This document shows positions 6,370 through 12,827 of a DNA stretch of 36,283 nucleotides, one piece after another. Location of the stretch: contig JAFUMW010000101.1 in assembly GCA_017482465.1 (NCBI GenBank), positions 1 to 36,283 on the forward strand, written 5' to 3'. Each line of letters starts with the position of its first letter. Within the stretch, counting starts at the first letter, position 1. Origin of the DNA: Clostridia bacterium. Its GTDB lineage: Bacteria; Bacillota; Clostridia; Oscillospirales; CAG-272. The notes below the pieces were generated by a model. That model was not told the origin of the DNA and did no database searches. It was given only the letters and a program-made list of their open reading frames with translations. A program made the translations under genes and the position numbers.

Positions 6370-6810
6370 ATGAAAGATAACAGATACGATTCGCTGAAGC
6401 TTGAAAATCAAATTTGCTTCCCGCTTTACGCGTGCGCGAAAGAGACGGTAAGGCGTTATACGCCGTTTCTTGATGCGATAGACCTGACATATACGCAGTA
6501 TATAGCGATGATGGTCCTGTGGGAGAAAAAATCGCTGACAGTAAAGCAGATGGGTGAGTATCTCTATCTTGATTCGGGCACGCTTACACCGCTATTGAAA
6601 AAACTCGAGGCAAAAGGCTATATCACGCGTACACGCTGTGAGCAGGATGAGCGAAGTCTCATTGTAGAGATTACCGATTCCGGCGAAAAACTGAAAGAAC
6701 AGGCGGTGGAAGTCCCCGCGAAAATGGCACAGTGTTCAAGTCTTGAGCCCGAAGAAGCGGCAGCGCTTTACCGAATACTTTATAAAATGCTCGGAAAAAC
6801 GGTGGAATAA
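6370..6810 (+). CDS. ohrR: OhrR-type MarR-family peroxide-sensing repressor
   Basis: MarR-family winged-helix regulator, 146 residues, strongly resembling Bacillus OhrR. The motif KLENQICFPLYA places Cys16 at the position of the OhrR sensing cysteine. Tyr20, Tyr30 and Tyr41 match the tyrosines that surround it. The recognition region LYLDSGTLTPLLKKLEAKG (about 65-83) and the wing TRCEQDERSLIV follow. Extra cysteines are at 22, 90 and 122; Cys122 could act as a resolving partner as in two-Cys OhrR proteins (inference). The start at 6370 is chosen for CGGAG six bases upstream; a long upstream extension in frame is not supported. Likely target: the palindrome at 5094-5105. No ohr gene is nearby. 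Confidence 0.88.
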   Translation: MKDNRYDSLKLENQICFPLYACAKETVRRYTPFLDAIDLTYTQYIAMMVLWEKKSLTVKQMGEYLYLDSGTLTPLLKKLEAKGYITRTRCEQDERSLIVEITDSGEKLKEQAVEVPAKMAQCSSLEPEEAAALYRILYKMLGKTVE

Positions 6811-6811
6811 T

Positions 6812-7540
6812 ATGAGCTTGAGAGATATGATATATAAGCGCAGATCATGCAGGAGCTACAAAAATGAGCCTGTGGACGCTTCAACAATACAAAAGATCAA
6901 AGAATTTGCCGCAAAAATAACGCCGCTTTATCCCGATATCGAGATAAAGTCGGAAATAATAGATTCGGAGCACGTGAAATGCGTTCTGCCGTGGAGATCG
7001 CCGCAGGTCATCGCAATATTCAGCGAGGACAAAGAGGGCGCGTACGAGAATGTCGGCTTTGTATTTGAACAGCTTGAATTGTATATGCAAAGCCTCGGGC
7101 TGGGAGTATGTTGGCTCGGTATGGGTAGACTTGATACCGATGTGAGTGCAGTGTCGTCAAGCGGCGGTAAGCTTAAATTTATGATGATGCTCGCGTTTGG
7201 CTATCCGAATGGGACACTGTACCGAGAGGCCAAGAGCGAATTTAAACGCCGTGCATTGACGGAGATATCCGATCTTGCGGACGAACGGCTTGAGTGTGTG
7301 CGTTTGGCACCGTCGAGCGTTAACAGTCAGCCGTGGTATTTCACGCATGACGGTGAAACTATCCATGTTTATAACGCGGGAGCGGGATTTTTGAAGCTCC
7401 ATCTGGGTGATATGAATAAAATGGATATCGGCATCGCGCTTTCACATGTGTATGTTTCAAACACGGATACGTTCCGCTTTTTCAAGACCGACGCTCCAAA
7501 ATTAAGGGGCAAGGTTTATGTAGGCAGCTTTACAATATAA
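6812..7540 (+). CDS. Nitroreductase family protein (putative TM-type nitroreductase)
   Basis: FMN-dependent nitroreductase-fold protein, 242 residues. The N-terminal RDMIYKRRSCRSYKNEPVD is the family's first FMN-contact block. EQLELYMQSLGLGVCWLG (about 89-106) is the second. The C-terminal RLAPSSVNSQPWYF is the third. The central and C-terminal form resembles the putative TM nitroreductase subfamily. It would reduce nitro-compounds, quinones or flavins with NAD(P)H. The start at 6812 lies one base after the ohrR stop; the frame stays open upstream inside ohrR but has no supported start there. It is the last gene of the operon, followed directly by a terminator. Confidence 0.88.
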   Translation: MSLRDMIYKRRSCRSYKNEPVDASTIQKIKEFAAKITPLYPDIEIKSEIIDSEHVKCVLPWRSPQVIAIFSEDKEGAYENVGFVFEQLELYMQSLGLGVCWLGMGRLDTDVSAVSSSGGKLKFMMMLAFGYPNGTLYREAKSEFKRRALTEISDLADERLECVRLAPSSVNSQPWYFTHDGETIHVYNAGAGFLKLHLGDMNKMDIGIALSHVYVSNTDTFRFFKTDAPKLRGKVYVGSFTI

Positions 7541-7577
7541 AAAATACTGCAGCAACATTGTTGCTGCAGTATTTTTT
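7539..7577. terminator. Bidirectional terminator between convergent genes
   Basis: A near-perfect hairpin has a stem of up to 18 bp including ACTGCAGCAAC with GTTGCTGCAGT, around a 3-base loop (7557-7559). An A-run flanks it on the left and a T-run on the right, so it works on both strands. It overlaps the stop codon of the acetyltransferase gene (7577-7579). Confidence 0.93.
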
Positions 7578-8188
7578 TACAGATCGCTGAGATCGATCCT
7601 GTTGTCCTTGAAATAATATTCTTTGTCGTGTTCGTTGATCTCGCGTAATACCTTACACGGATTGCCGACGGCTATAACATTGTCAGGAATATCTTTGGTT
7701 ACGATACTACCCGCACCGACAACGGTGTTGTCACCGATCGTTATTCCGGGTACTATTATAACCCCGGCGCCTATCCAACAGTTTTTGCCGATGTGTACCG
7801 GCGCGTTGTATTGCATAGCGCGCTCTCTGAGCTTAGGAAGGATAGGATGTCCGGCCGTTGCAATAACTACGTTCGGACCGATCATGGTGTTGTCGCCGAC
7901 ATAGATGTGCGTGTCGTCAACGAGAGTCAAGTTGAAGTTTGCATACACATTTTTACCGAAATGCACGTGGTGTCCGCCCCAATTTGAATGAAGCGGCGGC
8001 TCTATATAGCAGCCGTCACCGATCTCGGCGAACATTTCCTTTAATAATTGTGTGCGTTTAGCCTGTTCAAGAGGGCGTGTCGCGTTGAAGTCATAGAGCT
8101 TTTCGAGGCAGAGCATCTGCTGTTTCATTAATTCCTCGTCGCTTGGGTAATAGAGCTTACAGCTGTGCATCTTTTCTTTTTGAGTCAT
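7577..8188 (-). CDS. Sugar O-acetyltransferase (maltose/galactoside acetyltransferase type)
   Basis: Left-handed beta-helix acetyltransferase, 203 residues, moving acetyl from acetyl-CoA to a sugar hydroxyl. The N-terminal maltose acetyltransferase domain includes KLYYPSDEELMKQQMLCLEKL. The hexapeptide-repeat coil spans about 60-185 and includes HVHFGKNVYANFNLTLVDD and IGPNVVIATAGHP; the latter His is the usual catalytic residue. Then come GKNCWIGAGVIIVPGITIG and VGAGSIVTKDIPDNVIAVGNP. The family forms trimers in the cytoplasm. AAGGAG precedes the start. It lies 13 bp after the EEP gene, in the same operon. Confidence 0.93.
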   Translation of the reverse strand: MTQKEKMHSCKLYYPSDEELMKQQMLCLEKLYDFNATRPLEQAKRTQLLKEMFAEIGDGCYIEPPLHSNWGGHHVHFGKNVYANFNLTLVDDTHIYVGDNTMIGPNVVIATAGHPILPKLRERAMQYNAPVHIGKNCWIGAGVIIVPGITIGDNTVVGAGSIVTKDIPDNVIAVGNPCKVLREINEHDKEYYFKDNRIDLSDL

Positions 8189-8201
8189 TTATGCGTTCTC
8201 C

Positions 8202-8981
8202 TTACAGCTCAACAACTACCGATACGGGATAATGGTCGCTGAGGATACCGTCCTTCGGGTCGTTGTGCAGGGTGAGCGTTCCCTCAACCGCACTGCCGTT
8301 TGAGAAGATATAGTCGATCTTTGTGAGAACTGGATCGCCGTTTTCGTCAACAAGCTTTCCGTCGCCGCCCGGATAACGGAAGGTGTTTTCCTTGATGCCT
8401 GCTGTGAGATCGTACACGCCTTTTACAGCGGTGATCTCCTTTATTGCACTGCCGTTCGGATATTCGTTGAAGTCGCCGGTGAGTATAAAGGGAGTGTTGG
8501 CAGCTGTGAGCTTTGACAGAATAAGGTCTGCGCCGCATACGCGTGCGATCTCGCCGATGTGGTCAAGATGCGTGTTTGCAAAGGTAAAGGGTTGATGTGT
8601 TTCTTTGGATACGAGCGTTGCCTGAACCGAGATTCTCGGAAACTCGCTCTGGTCAAGATTGAAGCGTGAGCCGGGAACGGTCGGTGTGGGCGAGAGCCAG
8701 AACTGATCAAACTTGAACAGGTCGAACTTTCTTTTGTTGTACGCGATGGTTACGCTTTCGCCGTTGTAGTTGATCTCTCTGCCCATGCCGAGAAAAATGT
8801 AATCGGGCATATTGTCGGAAAGCCATGTTTTTACCGAATCCTGCATTTCCTGGAAGCCGATTATGTCGGGCATTTCACGAAGAAGGAAATCCTTGATGCG
8901 TTCCTTTCTATCGCCGAAAAAATAATTGGGATTACTACTTCCCCAGCAGGGAAGATTGTAGGTCATAGCTTTGATTTTCAT
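8202..8981 (-). CDS. Endonuclease/exonuclease/phosphatase (EEP) family protein
   Basis: Metal-dependent phosphohydrolase of the EEP/DNase I-like superfamily, 259 residues. Motifs run in order: AMTYNLP near the start (metal-site Asn), DIIGFQEMQ (metal-binding Glu), FANTHLDHIG (catalytic His/Asp), ILTGDFNEYPNG, TKIDYIFSNG and the final LSDHYPVSV His. No signal peptide is seen, so it is probably cytoplasmic. Members cleave nucleic acids, phosphoinositides or sphingomyelin; the substrate here is unknown. AAGGAG precedes the start. It leads a two-gene unit with the acetyltransferase and has a long structured leader at 8982-9266. Confidence 0.9.
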   Translation of the reverse strand: MKIKAMTYNLPCWGSSNPNYFFGDRKERIKDFLLREMPDIIGFQEMQDSVKTWLSDNMPDYIFLGMGREINYNGESVTIAYNKRKFDLFKFDQFWLSPTPTVPGSRFNLDQSEFPRISVQATLVSKETHQPFTFANTHLDHIGEIARVCGADLILSKLTAANTPFILTGDFNEYPNGSAIKEITAVKGVYDLTAGIKENTFRYPGGDGKLVDENGDPVLTKIDYIFSNGSAVEGTLTLHNDPKDGILSDHYPVSVVVEL

Positions 8982-9220
8982 GGTTTTGTTCTCCTTGTAT
9001 TTTGTTTACTAATGTTGGGGTGATGCACACGGTCCGCGTTATTGTTCCGCTTGTGACTACACGCGTTCCTACGGACCGCCGGGTCCAAGTAAGGAACACG
9101 GACGGTGCGTAAAGTAGCAGAGCGCGAATTTGATGAAGATAAGCAAATTTATCAACTGCATATAGCGTGAGGACAATAAGATCTATTGAGCTCAAGCATT
9201 AAAAGTTTTTGAGGGGAGTA
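8982..9220 (-). promoter_or_regulatory. Long non-coding leader of the EEP operon with alternative hairpins
   Basis: About 240 bp without a supported ORF. Segment 9062-9100 folds into an imperfect 15-bp hairpin: GGACC (9073-9077) with GGTCC (9082-9086), extended by GTTCCT (9065-9070) with AGGAAC (9092-9097). The same CGGACC can instead pair with GGTCCG (9031-9036). I see no clear promoter and recognise no riboswitch family. The orientation assumes it belongs to the minus-strand transcript. Confidence 0.4.
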
Positions 9221-9260
9221 CGAGGGGAACTTTTGCAAAAGTTCCCCCTCGCAAAAAAAC
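9201..9260. repeat. Intergenic hairpin element, probably a dispersed repeat
   Basis: The core AACTTTTGCAAAAGTT (9228-9243) is a perfect palindrome extended by CGAGGGG on the left and CCCCCTCG on the right, with one bulged base. A GAGGGGA direct repeat lies just to the left (9211 and 9222). It is not followed by a T tract on either strand, so it is a poor terminator. Its form suits the repeated extragenic palindromes seen in many Clostridia; copy number cannot be checked from one window. Confidence 0.45.
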
Positions 9261-9266
9261 AAATAA

Positions 9267-10826
9267 TCACCAGTATTTTTTATCAAGCGTCCTGTATCTT
9301 ATCGCCTCTGCAACGTGATTTTCCTTTATTATCTCGGACGCGTCAAGGTCGGCGATCGTGCGCGATACGCGTATCAAACGGTCGTATCCGCGAGCCGACA
9401 GACTCAAACGCTCGTACGCCGCCGCAAGAAGCTTTGACGCGGCATCATCAAGCTGACAGAAGCGTCTGATGTGGCGCTGACCCATCTCCGAATTCTTATA
9501 TATCATAGGAATCTCCGATTCGGGCTCTTCGCTTGCCGCTTTATATCGCGAAAGAGCGAACTCGCGCGCTTTTGCAACTCGTGCGCGTATGTTTTCCGAA
9601 GGCTCGGAGGGGACATTTTTAGACATATCTTCAAATGATACCGACGGAACTTCGATCTGTATGTCGATACGGTCGAGAAGAGGTCCGCTTATCTGCGACA
9701 GGTAACGCTTGATGTCGGCGGGCTTGCATGTACATTCGTGTGTCGGATGTCCGTAATATCCGCATTTACAAGGATTCATGGCACATACGAGCATAAACGA
9801 TGAAGGGTATGTAAAGCGTCCCGCTGTACGGGTGACTGTTACATGACCGTCCTCGAGCGGTTGTCTCAGGGAGTCGGTTATCTGCTTTGGGAACTCCGGC
9901 AGCTCGTCAAGAAAGAGTATGCCGTTGTGTGCAAGTGAGATCTCACCCGGCATGGGCATACTTCCGCCTCCGACAAGACTTGTCGCAGACATTGTATGGT
10001 GAGGCGAGCGGAACGGACGCTGACATACAAGTGAGCTTCCTGTGGGCAAAAGTCCCGATATCGAGTGGATCTTGGTCGTTTCTATAGCTTCTTCAAATGT
10101 AAGCTCGGGCAGGATAGTCGGCAAACGCTTGGCAAGCATTGATTTGCCCGTGCCGGGAGGGCCGATGAGCAGTACATTATGTCCGCCCGCAGCGGCTATC
10201 TCGAGTGCACGTTTGACCTGTGCTTGTCCCTTTACATCCGAAAAGTCAAAAGAGCTTTTTGCAAATTCGGACTTGAATTTGCTGTGATCGAATTTCTGCT
10301 TTTCTATAAATTGCCGTCCGATCAGGTGAAGTACCAGTTCGCGCACTTCCTTTACACCATATACGTTTATGCCGTCAACGACGGCTGCCTCGGCGGCATT
10401 TGCGTACGGCACGAAAATGTGCTTGAACCCCGCCTCCTTGGCGGCAAGGCAAAGGCAGAGCGCACCGTTTACCGCGCGGACCTCGCCCGAAAGCGAGAGC
10501 TCACCGATGAAAACACAGTCGGAAAGATCAATGTCGGACGGGATCATACCTGTGACGCTTAATATGCCCGCAAGTATGGCGAGGTCGTAATAAGAACCCT
10601 CTTTCTTGCGTGACGCGGGCGCGAGGTTTATCATAAGATCGAGTTCGGGGAAAAGAAAGCCGCTGTTTTCTATAGCTGTACGCACCCTCTGCTTTGCTTC
10701 CTTTACCGATGCATCGGGAAGCCCGACGATCTCAAAATTCTGAAGCCTTTGCGTGGAGTTGGACTCCACGGTTACAATAAATCCGTCAATTCCCGCAAGT
10801 CCTGCGGAATATACGCTCTTAAACAT
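9267..10826 (-). CDS. comM: ComM/YifB family Mg-chelatase-like AAA+ ATPase
   Basis: YifB/ComM family protein, 519 residues, close to the usual 500-510. The N-terminal Lon-protease-like fold includes GLAGIDGFIVTVE and the FEIVGLPDASVKEAKQRV block. The AAA+ domain has Walker A GPPGTGKSMLAKRLP (about residues 222-236) and Walker B LFLDELPEF. Next come the arginine-rich GRFTYPSSFMLVCAMNPC segment and zinc-site cysteines in NPCKCGYYG and HECTC. The C-terminal Mg-chelatase domain has RGYDRLIRVSRTIADL. In naturally competent bacteria ComM is a helicase that promotes branch migration; its role here is unproven. It lies 21 bp after the epimerase-like gene. Confidence 0.95.
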   Translation of the reverse strand: MFKSVYSAGLAGIDGFIVTVESNSTQRLQNFEIVGLPDASVKEAKQRVRTAIENSGFLFPELDLMINLAPASRKKEGSYYDLAILAGILSVTGMIPSDIDLSDCVFIGELSLSGEVRAVNGALCLCLAAKEAGFKHIFVPYANAAEAAVVDGINVYGVKEVRELVLHLIGRQFIEKQKFDHSKFKSEFAKSSFDFSDVKGQAQVKRALEIAAAGGHNVLLIGPPGTGKSMLAKRLPTILPELTFEEAIETTKIHSISGLLPTGSSLVCQRPFRSPHHTMSATSLVGGGSMPMPGEISLAHNGILFLDELPEFPKQITDSLRQPLEDGHVTVTRTAGRFTYPSSFMLVCAMNPCKCGYYGHPTHECTCKPADIKRYLSQISGPLLDRIDIQIEVPSVSFEDMSKNVPSEPSENIRARVAKAREFALSRYKAASEEPESEIPMIYKNSEMGQRHIRRFCQLDDAASKLLAAAYERLSLSARGYDRLIRVSRTIADLDASEIIKENHVAEAIRYRTLDKKYW

Positions 10827-10847
10827 TTATCTTCTCACTTTCAAGTG

Positions 10848-11711
10848 TCAGTCGAGTATCGTTATATGATGAGTGTATGCGGCAGATGCGCCCGATTCAA
10901 GAGAGGATGTGCTCTCCTTGTGTGAAAAGTCTCCGTCTGTACCGATGATATCGGGAAGACCTGTCCATGGTTCGATGCAGAGGTATTTTGCACCGCTTAC
11001 CTGCCATAAGAGCAGGTGGTCAAAGCCATCGAAATCAACGCGTATGCGTCTGTCGCCCGTGCTGTTTACAAGTGTGACGCTACGTGAAGCAAGCTCCTTG
11101 AATATAAGCGCGTCGGATTCAAAATGGTTTTTGCTTAATACGAGAGCGTGGCTGTTTTCGAGGATCGTCTCAAAATGTGTCGAAAGAATTCCTTGCTCGA
11201 CCTTATAATTGTTGAGAGTTTCCGCCTTGTCGAAAATGACCTGACAGCCGTCGATGCCCTCGGGAAGAGCATAAGCCTCGTGTCCTCCGCATGAGTAATA
11301 CATCGTTGTGTCCGAGTTGTTTTTTACATCATACGTGACCGTGAGCTTGGTGTTCGAAAGCTCAAAGATCGCCCTTAACTCAAATCGGAAGGGATAAGAG
11401 ATAAGCGTTTCCTCACATTCCGTGAGCAAAAAGACCGCGCGACTTTTACTCTGCGACTCAAGCTTAAAATCGAGCTTCTTGGCAAACCCGTGCTTGTCGA
11501 GCTTGTATTTCCTGTCATTAAGAATATACTTGCCATCGGCAAGACCGCCGCATATGGGGAAAAGCACAGGAGCACGTCTGCCCCATATTGCGGGATCGCC
11601 CTCCCAAATGTATTCTCGTCCGTTTTTGTCACGCAGGCTCAATATTTCCGCGCCAAATGTGCTTATTTCAAGCGAAAGCTCTGAACTTTGAATTGTTACG
11701 GTTCTTGACAT
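10848..11711 (-). CDS. Aldose 1-epimerase family protein
   Basis: Galactose-mutarotase-like protein, 287 residues, of the LacX-type branch. The N-terminal SLEISTFGAEILSLRDKNGREYIWEGDPAIWGRRAP region is characteristic. Likely catalytic residues are the His in SCGGHEAYALP and the Glu in CIEPWTGLPD. It would interconvert anomers of a sugar or sugar phosphate in the cytoplasm. The frame is open to 11753, but the ATG at 11711 has AGAGGA at good spacing, so that start is taken. A minus-strand promoter lies at 11744-11772. It is the first gene of a unit with comM, an association with no obvious functional logic. Confidence 0.88.
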   Translation of the reverse strand: MSRTVTIQSSELSLEISTFGAEILSLRDKNGREYIWEGDPAIWGRRAPVLFPICGGLADGKYILNDRKYKLDKHGFAKKLDFKLESQSKSRAVFLLTECEETLISYPFRFELRAIFELSNTKLTVTYDVKNNSDTTMYYSCGGHEAYALPEGIDGCQVIFDKAETLNNYKVEQGILSTHFETILENSHALVLSKNHFESDALIFKELASRSVTLVNSTGDRRIRVDFDGFDHLLLWQVSGAKYLCIEPWTGLPDIIGTDGDFSHKESTSSLESGASAAYTHHITILD

Positions 11712-11743
11712 ATTTTTCCTCTTAAATAAAAATTTACTATTAT

Positions 11744-11772
11744 ATTCTATCACAATACAAAAAATATTACAA
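11744..11772 (-). promoter_or_regulatory. Promoter for the epimerase-comM unit
   Basis: On the minus strand TTGTAA (11767-11772), a 17-bp spacer, then TAGAAT (11744-11749), 33 bp before the start codon. Confidence 0.5.
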
Positions 11773-11794
11773 TAGTTTTGGCAAAAGACTTCTA

Positions 11795-11823
11795 TTGATT
11801 TTTAGCACGAACGGTGCTATAAT
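11795..11823 (+). promoter_or_regulatory. Sigma-A promoter of the lipoprotein gene with an inverted repeat in its spacer
   Basis: TTGATT (11795-11800), a 17-bp spacer, then TATAAT (11818-11823). The perfect inverted repeat TAGCAC-GAACG-GTGCTA (11803-11819) fills the spacer and enters the -10 box, a classic repressor position. It is not a CIRCE element, whose arms are longer and 9 bp apart. Confidence 0.7.
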
Positions 11824-11855
11824 GTATGTGCAGACATAATATTGGGAGGACTATT

Positions 11856-12386
11856 GTGAAAAAGACCGTTTCGATAATTTTTATTATGATTTTGTTGTGC
11901 ATGTATGTTGCTTGCGATGCCGAGAAGCCTGTTGAGCAATTCGGTTTGACTGTCAGTGAACAGTTGGAGCTGGCACATCGTTCGGCAAAAGATAATGCTT
12001 ATGAATCTGAAACGACCGAAGCCGAAACGACCGAAGCCGAAATGACCGAAGCCGAAACGACCGAAGCCGAAACGACTGAAGCCGGAACGACCGAAGCCGA
12101 AACGACTGAGATCGAAACGACCGAATCCGTTACCGAAAAAGAAACCGCGGCAGTTACTTCAAAGGTTGAAACAGAGAGATTGACAGCAGAGGAGACTACA
12201 GCGGAGGCAACATCAAATTCGTACTCATTGGTTACTTATGTCCTGAACACCAACTCCGAAAAATTTCATGAACCCGGGTGCTCCAGCGTTAAGAAAATGA
12301 AGGACGAAAACCGTTCGGACTTTACCGGTACAAGAGAAGAAGCTATCGCAATGGGATACGATCCCTGCGGAAACTGTAAACCATAA
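11856..12386 (+). CDS. Putative lipoprotein with a Thr/Glu repeat stalk and an Ada-like Cys/His module
   Basis: Unrecognised as a named gene, 176 residues. GTG start at 11856 is preceded by GGGAGG; an in-frame ATG further upstream has no Shine-Dalgarno. A short basic start and hydrophobic segment lead to YVAC, making Cys20 the likely lipidated residue, though Tyr at -3 is unusual for a lipobox. Residues 52-91 are eight tandem copies of ETTEA, an acidic spacer. The C-terminal module (from TYVLNTNSEKFHEPGC) has His138, Cys142, Cys171 and Cys174, matching the Ada-type zinc-like tail found after secreted nucleases in Firmicutes. It is likely anchored outside the membrane with the module projecting from the wall. 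Function unknown. Confidence 0.72.
   Translation: MKKTVSIIFIMILLCMYVACDAEKPVEQFGLTVSEQLELAHRSAKDNAYESETTEAETTEAEMTEAETTEAETTEAGTTEAETTEIETTESVTEKETAAVTSKVETERLTAEETTAEATSNSYSLVTYVLNTNSEKFHEPGCSSVKKMKDENRSDFTGTREEAIAMGYDPCGNCKP
12009..12128 (+). repeat. Eight tandem 15-bp repeats inside the lipoprotein gene
   Basis: The unit GAAACGACCGAAGCC occurs eight times head to tail, with mostly single-base changes and decay in the last two copies. The unit is a multiple of three, so slippage would change stalk length and keep the frame. Confidence 0.92.
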
Positions 12387-12409
12387 AGACTATATTAACG
12401 GAGGCATAT

Positions 12410-12631
12410 ATGAAAAATCAGAAAACTATAACCGTACGTATAAGCGAGGATCTGCTCGGAAAGCTCGCATATGTGAGCGAGAGCGAGGGTCGCTCGTTGA
12501 ATAACCAGTTCTTACTGCTCGCACGTAACAGCGTTGCTTACTTTGAAAAGAACAAGGGACGCATCGACAACGCAAAGGCAAACGATGCGCTTGCAAAGCT
12601 TGACTGCATCGTTGTTACCGACGAAAACTGA
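12410..12631 (+). CDS. Small ribbon-helix-helix (Arc/CopG-like) DNA-binding protein
   Basis: Protein of 73 residues. The start KTITVRISEDLLGKLAYVSESEGRSLNNQFLLLARNSVAYFEKNKG fits an Arc-like ribbon-helix-helix fold: a beta strand with alternating polar residues (TITVRI), a helix, the GRSLNNQ turn and a second helix. The tail after residue 50 is probably flexible or binds a partner. Such proteins act as dimeric repressors or as antitoxins, but no toxin gene is adjacent. GGAGG lies before the ATG. It starts 23 bp after the lipoprotein gene and could regulate the inverted repeat at 11803-11819, which is speculative. Confidence 0.75.
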   Translation: MKNQKTITVRISEDLLGKLAYVSESEGRSLNNQFLLLARNSVAYFEKNKGRIDNAKANDALAKLDCIVVTDEN

Positions 12632-12723
12632 CTTTTTGTTGCAAAAACAACGCAAAATATTGATAGTTACAAAAAAATATGTAATTTTTTCGTAAATTTC
12701 GTTAAATTGTTTTCAATTACATC

Positions 12724-12752
12724 TTTACTTTTTGCGAAAAAAATGTTATTAT
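12724..12752 (+). promoter_or_regulatory. Probable promoter of nifJ with an upstream inverted repeat
   Basis: TTTACT (12724-12729), a 17-bp spacer, then TATTAT (12747-12752). Just upstream AATTG-TTTT-CAATT (12705-12718) is a perfect inverted repeat. The leader of about 70 nt ends in a strong AGGAGG. I see nothing else in 12632-12827 beyond A/T-rich sequence. Confidence 0.55.
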
Positions 12753-12827
12753 ATATTTTGAATGTGCTCGTAAGAGCCGTTTGTAGCTTGTTTAATTAAA
12801 TATCTTATATACAGGAGGAAACAAAAC

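Noticed and set aside
9221-9251. Terminator for comM
   Set aside because: A strong stem, but no T tract follows on the minus strand; A/T runs are on the wrong side.
11803-11819. CIRCE (HrcA) operator
   Set aside because: CIRCE has arms of nine bases and a nine-base gap. Here arms are six and the gap is five, and the downstream genes are not chaperones.
12410-12631. Antitoxin of a toxin-antitoxin pair
   Set aside because: The fold fits an antitoxin, but neither neighbour looks like a toxin: one is a lipoprotein and the other is nifJ after a 196-bp gap.
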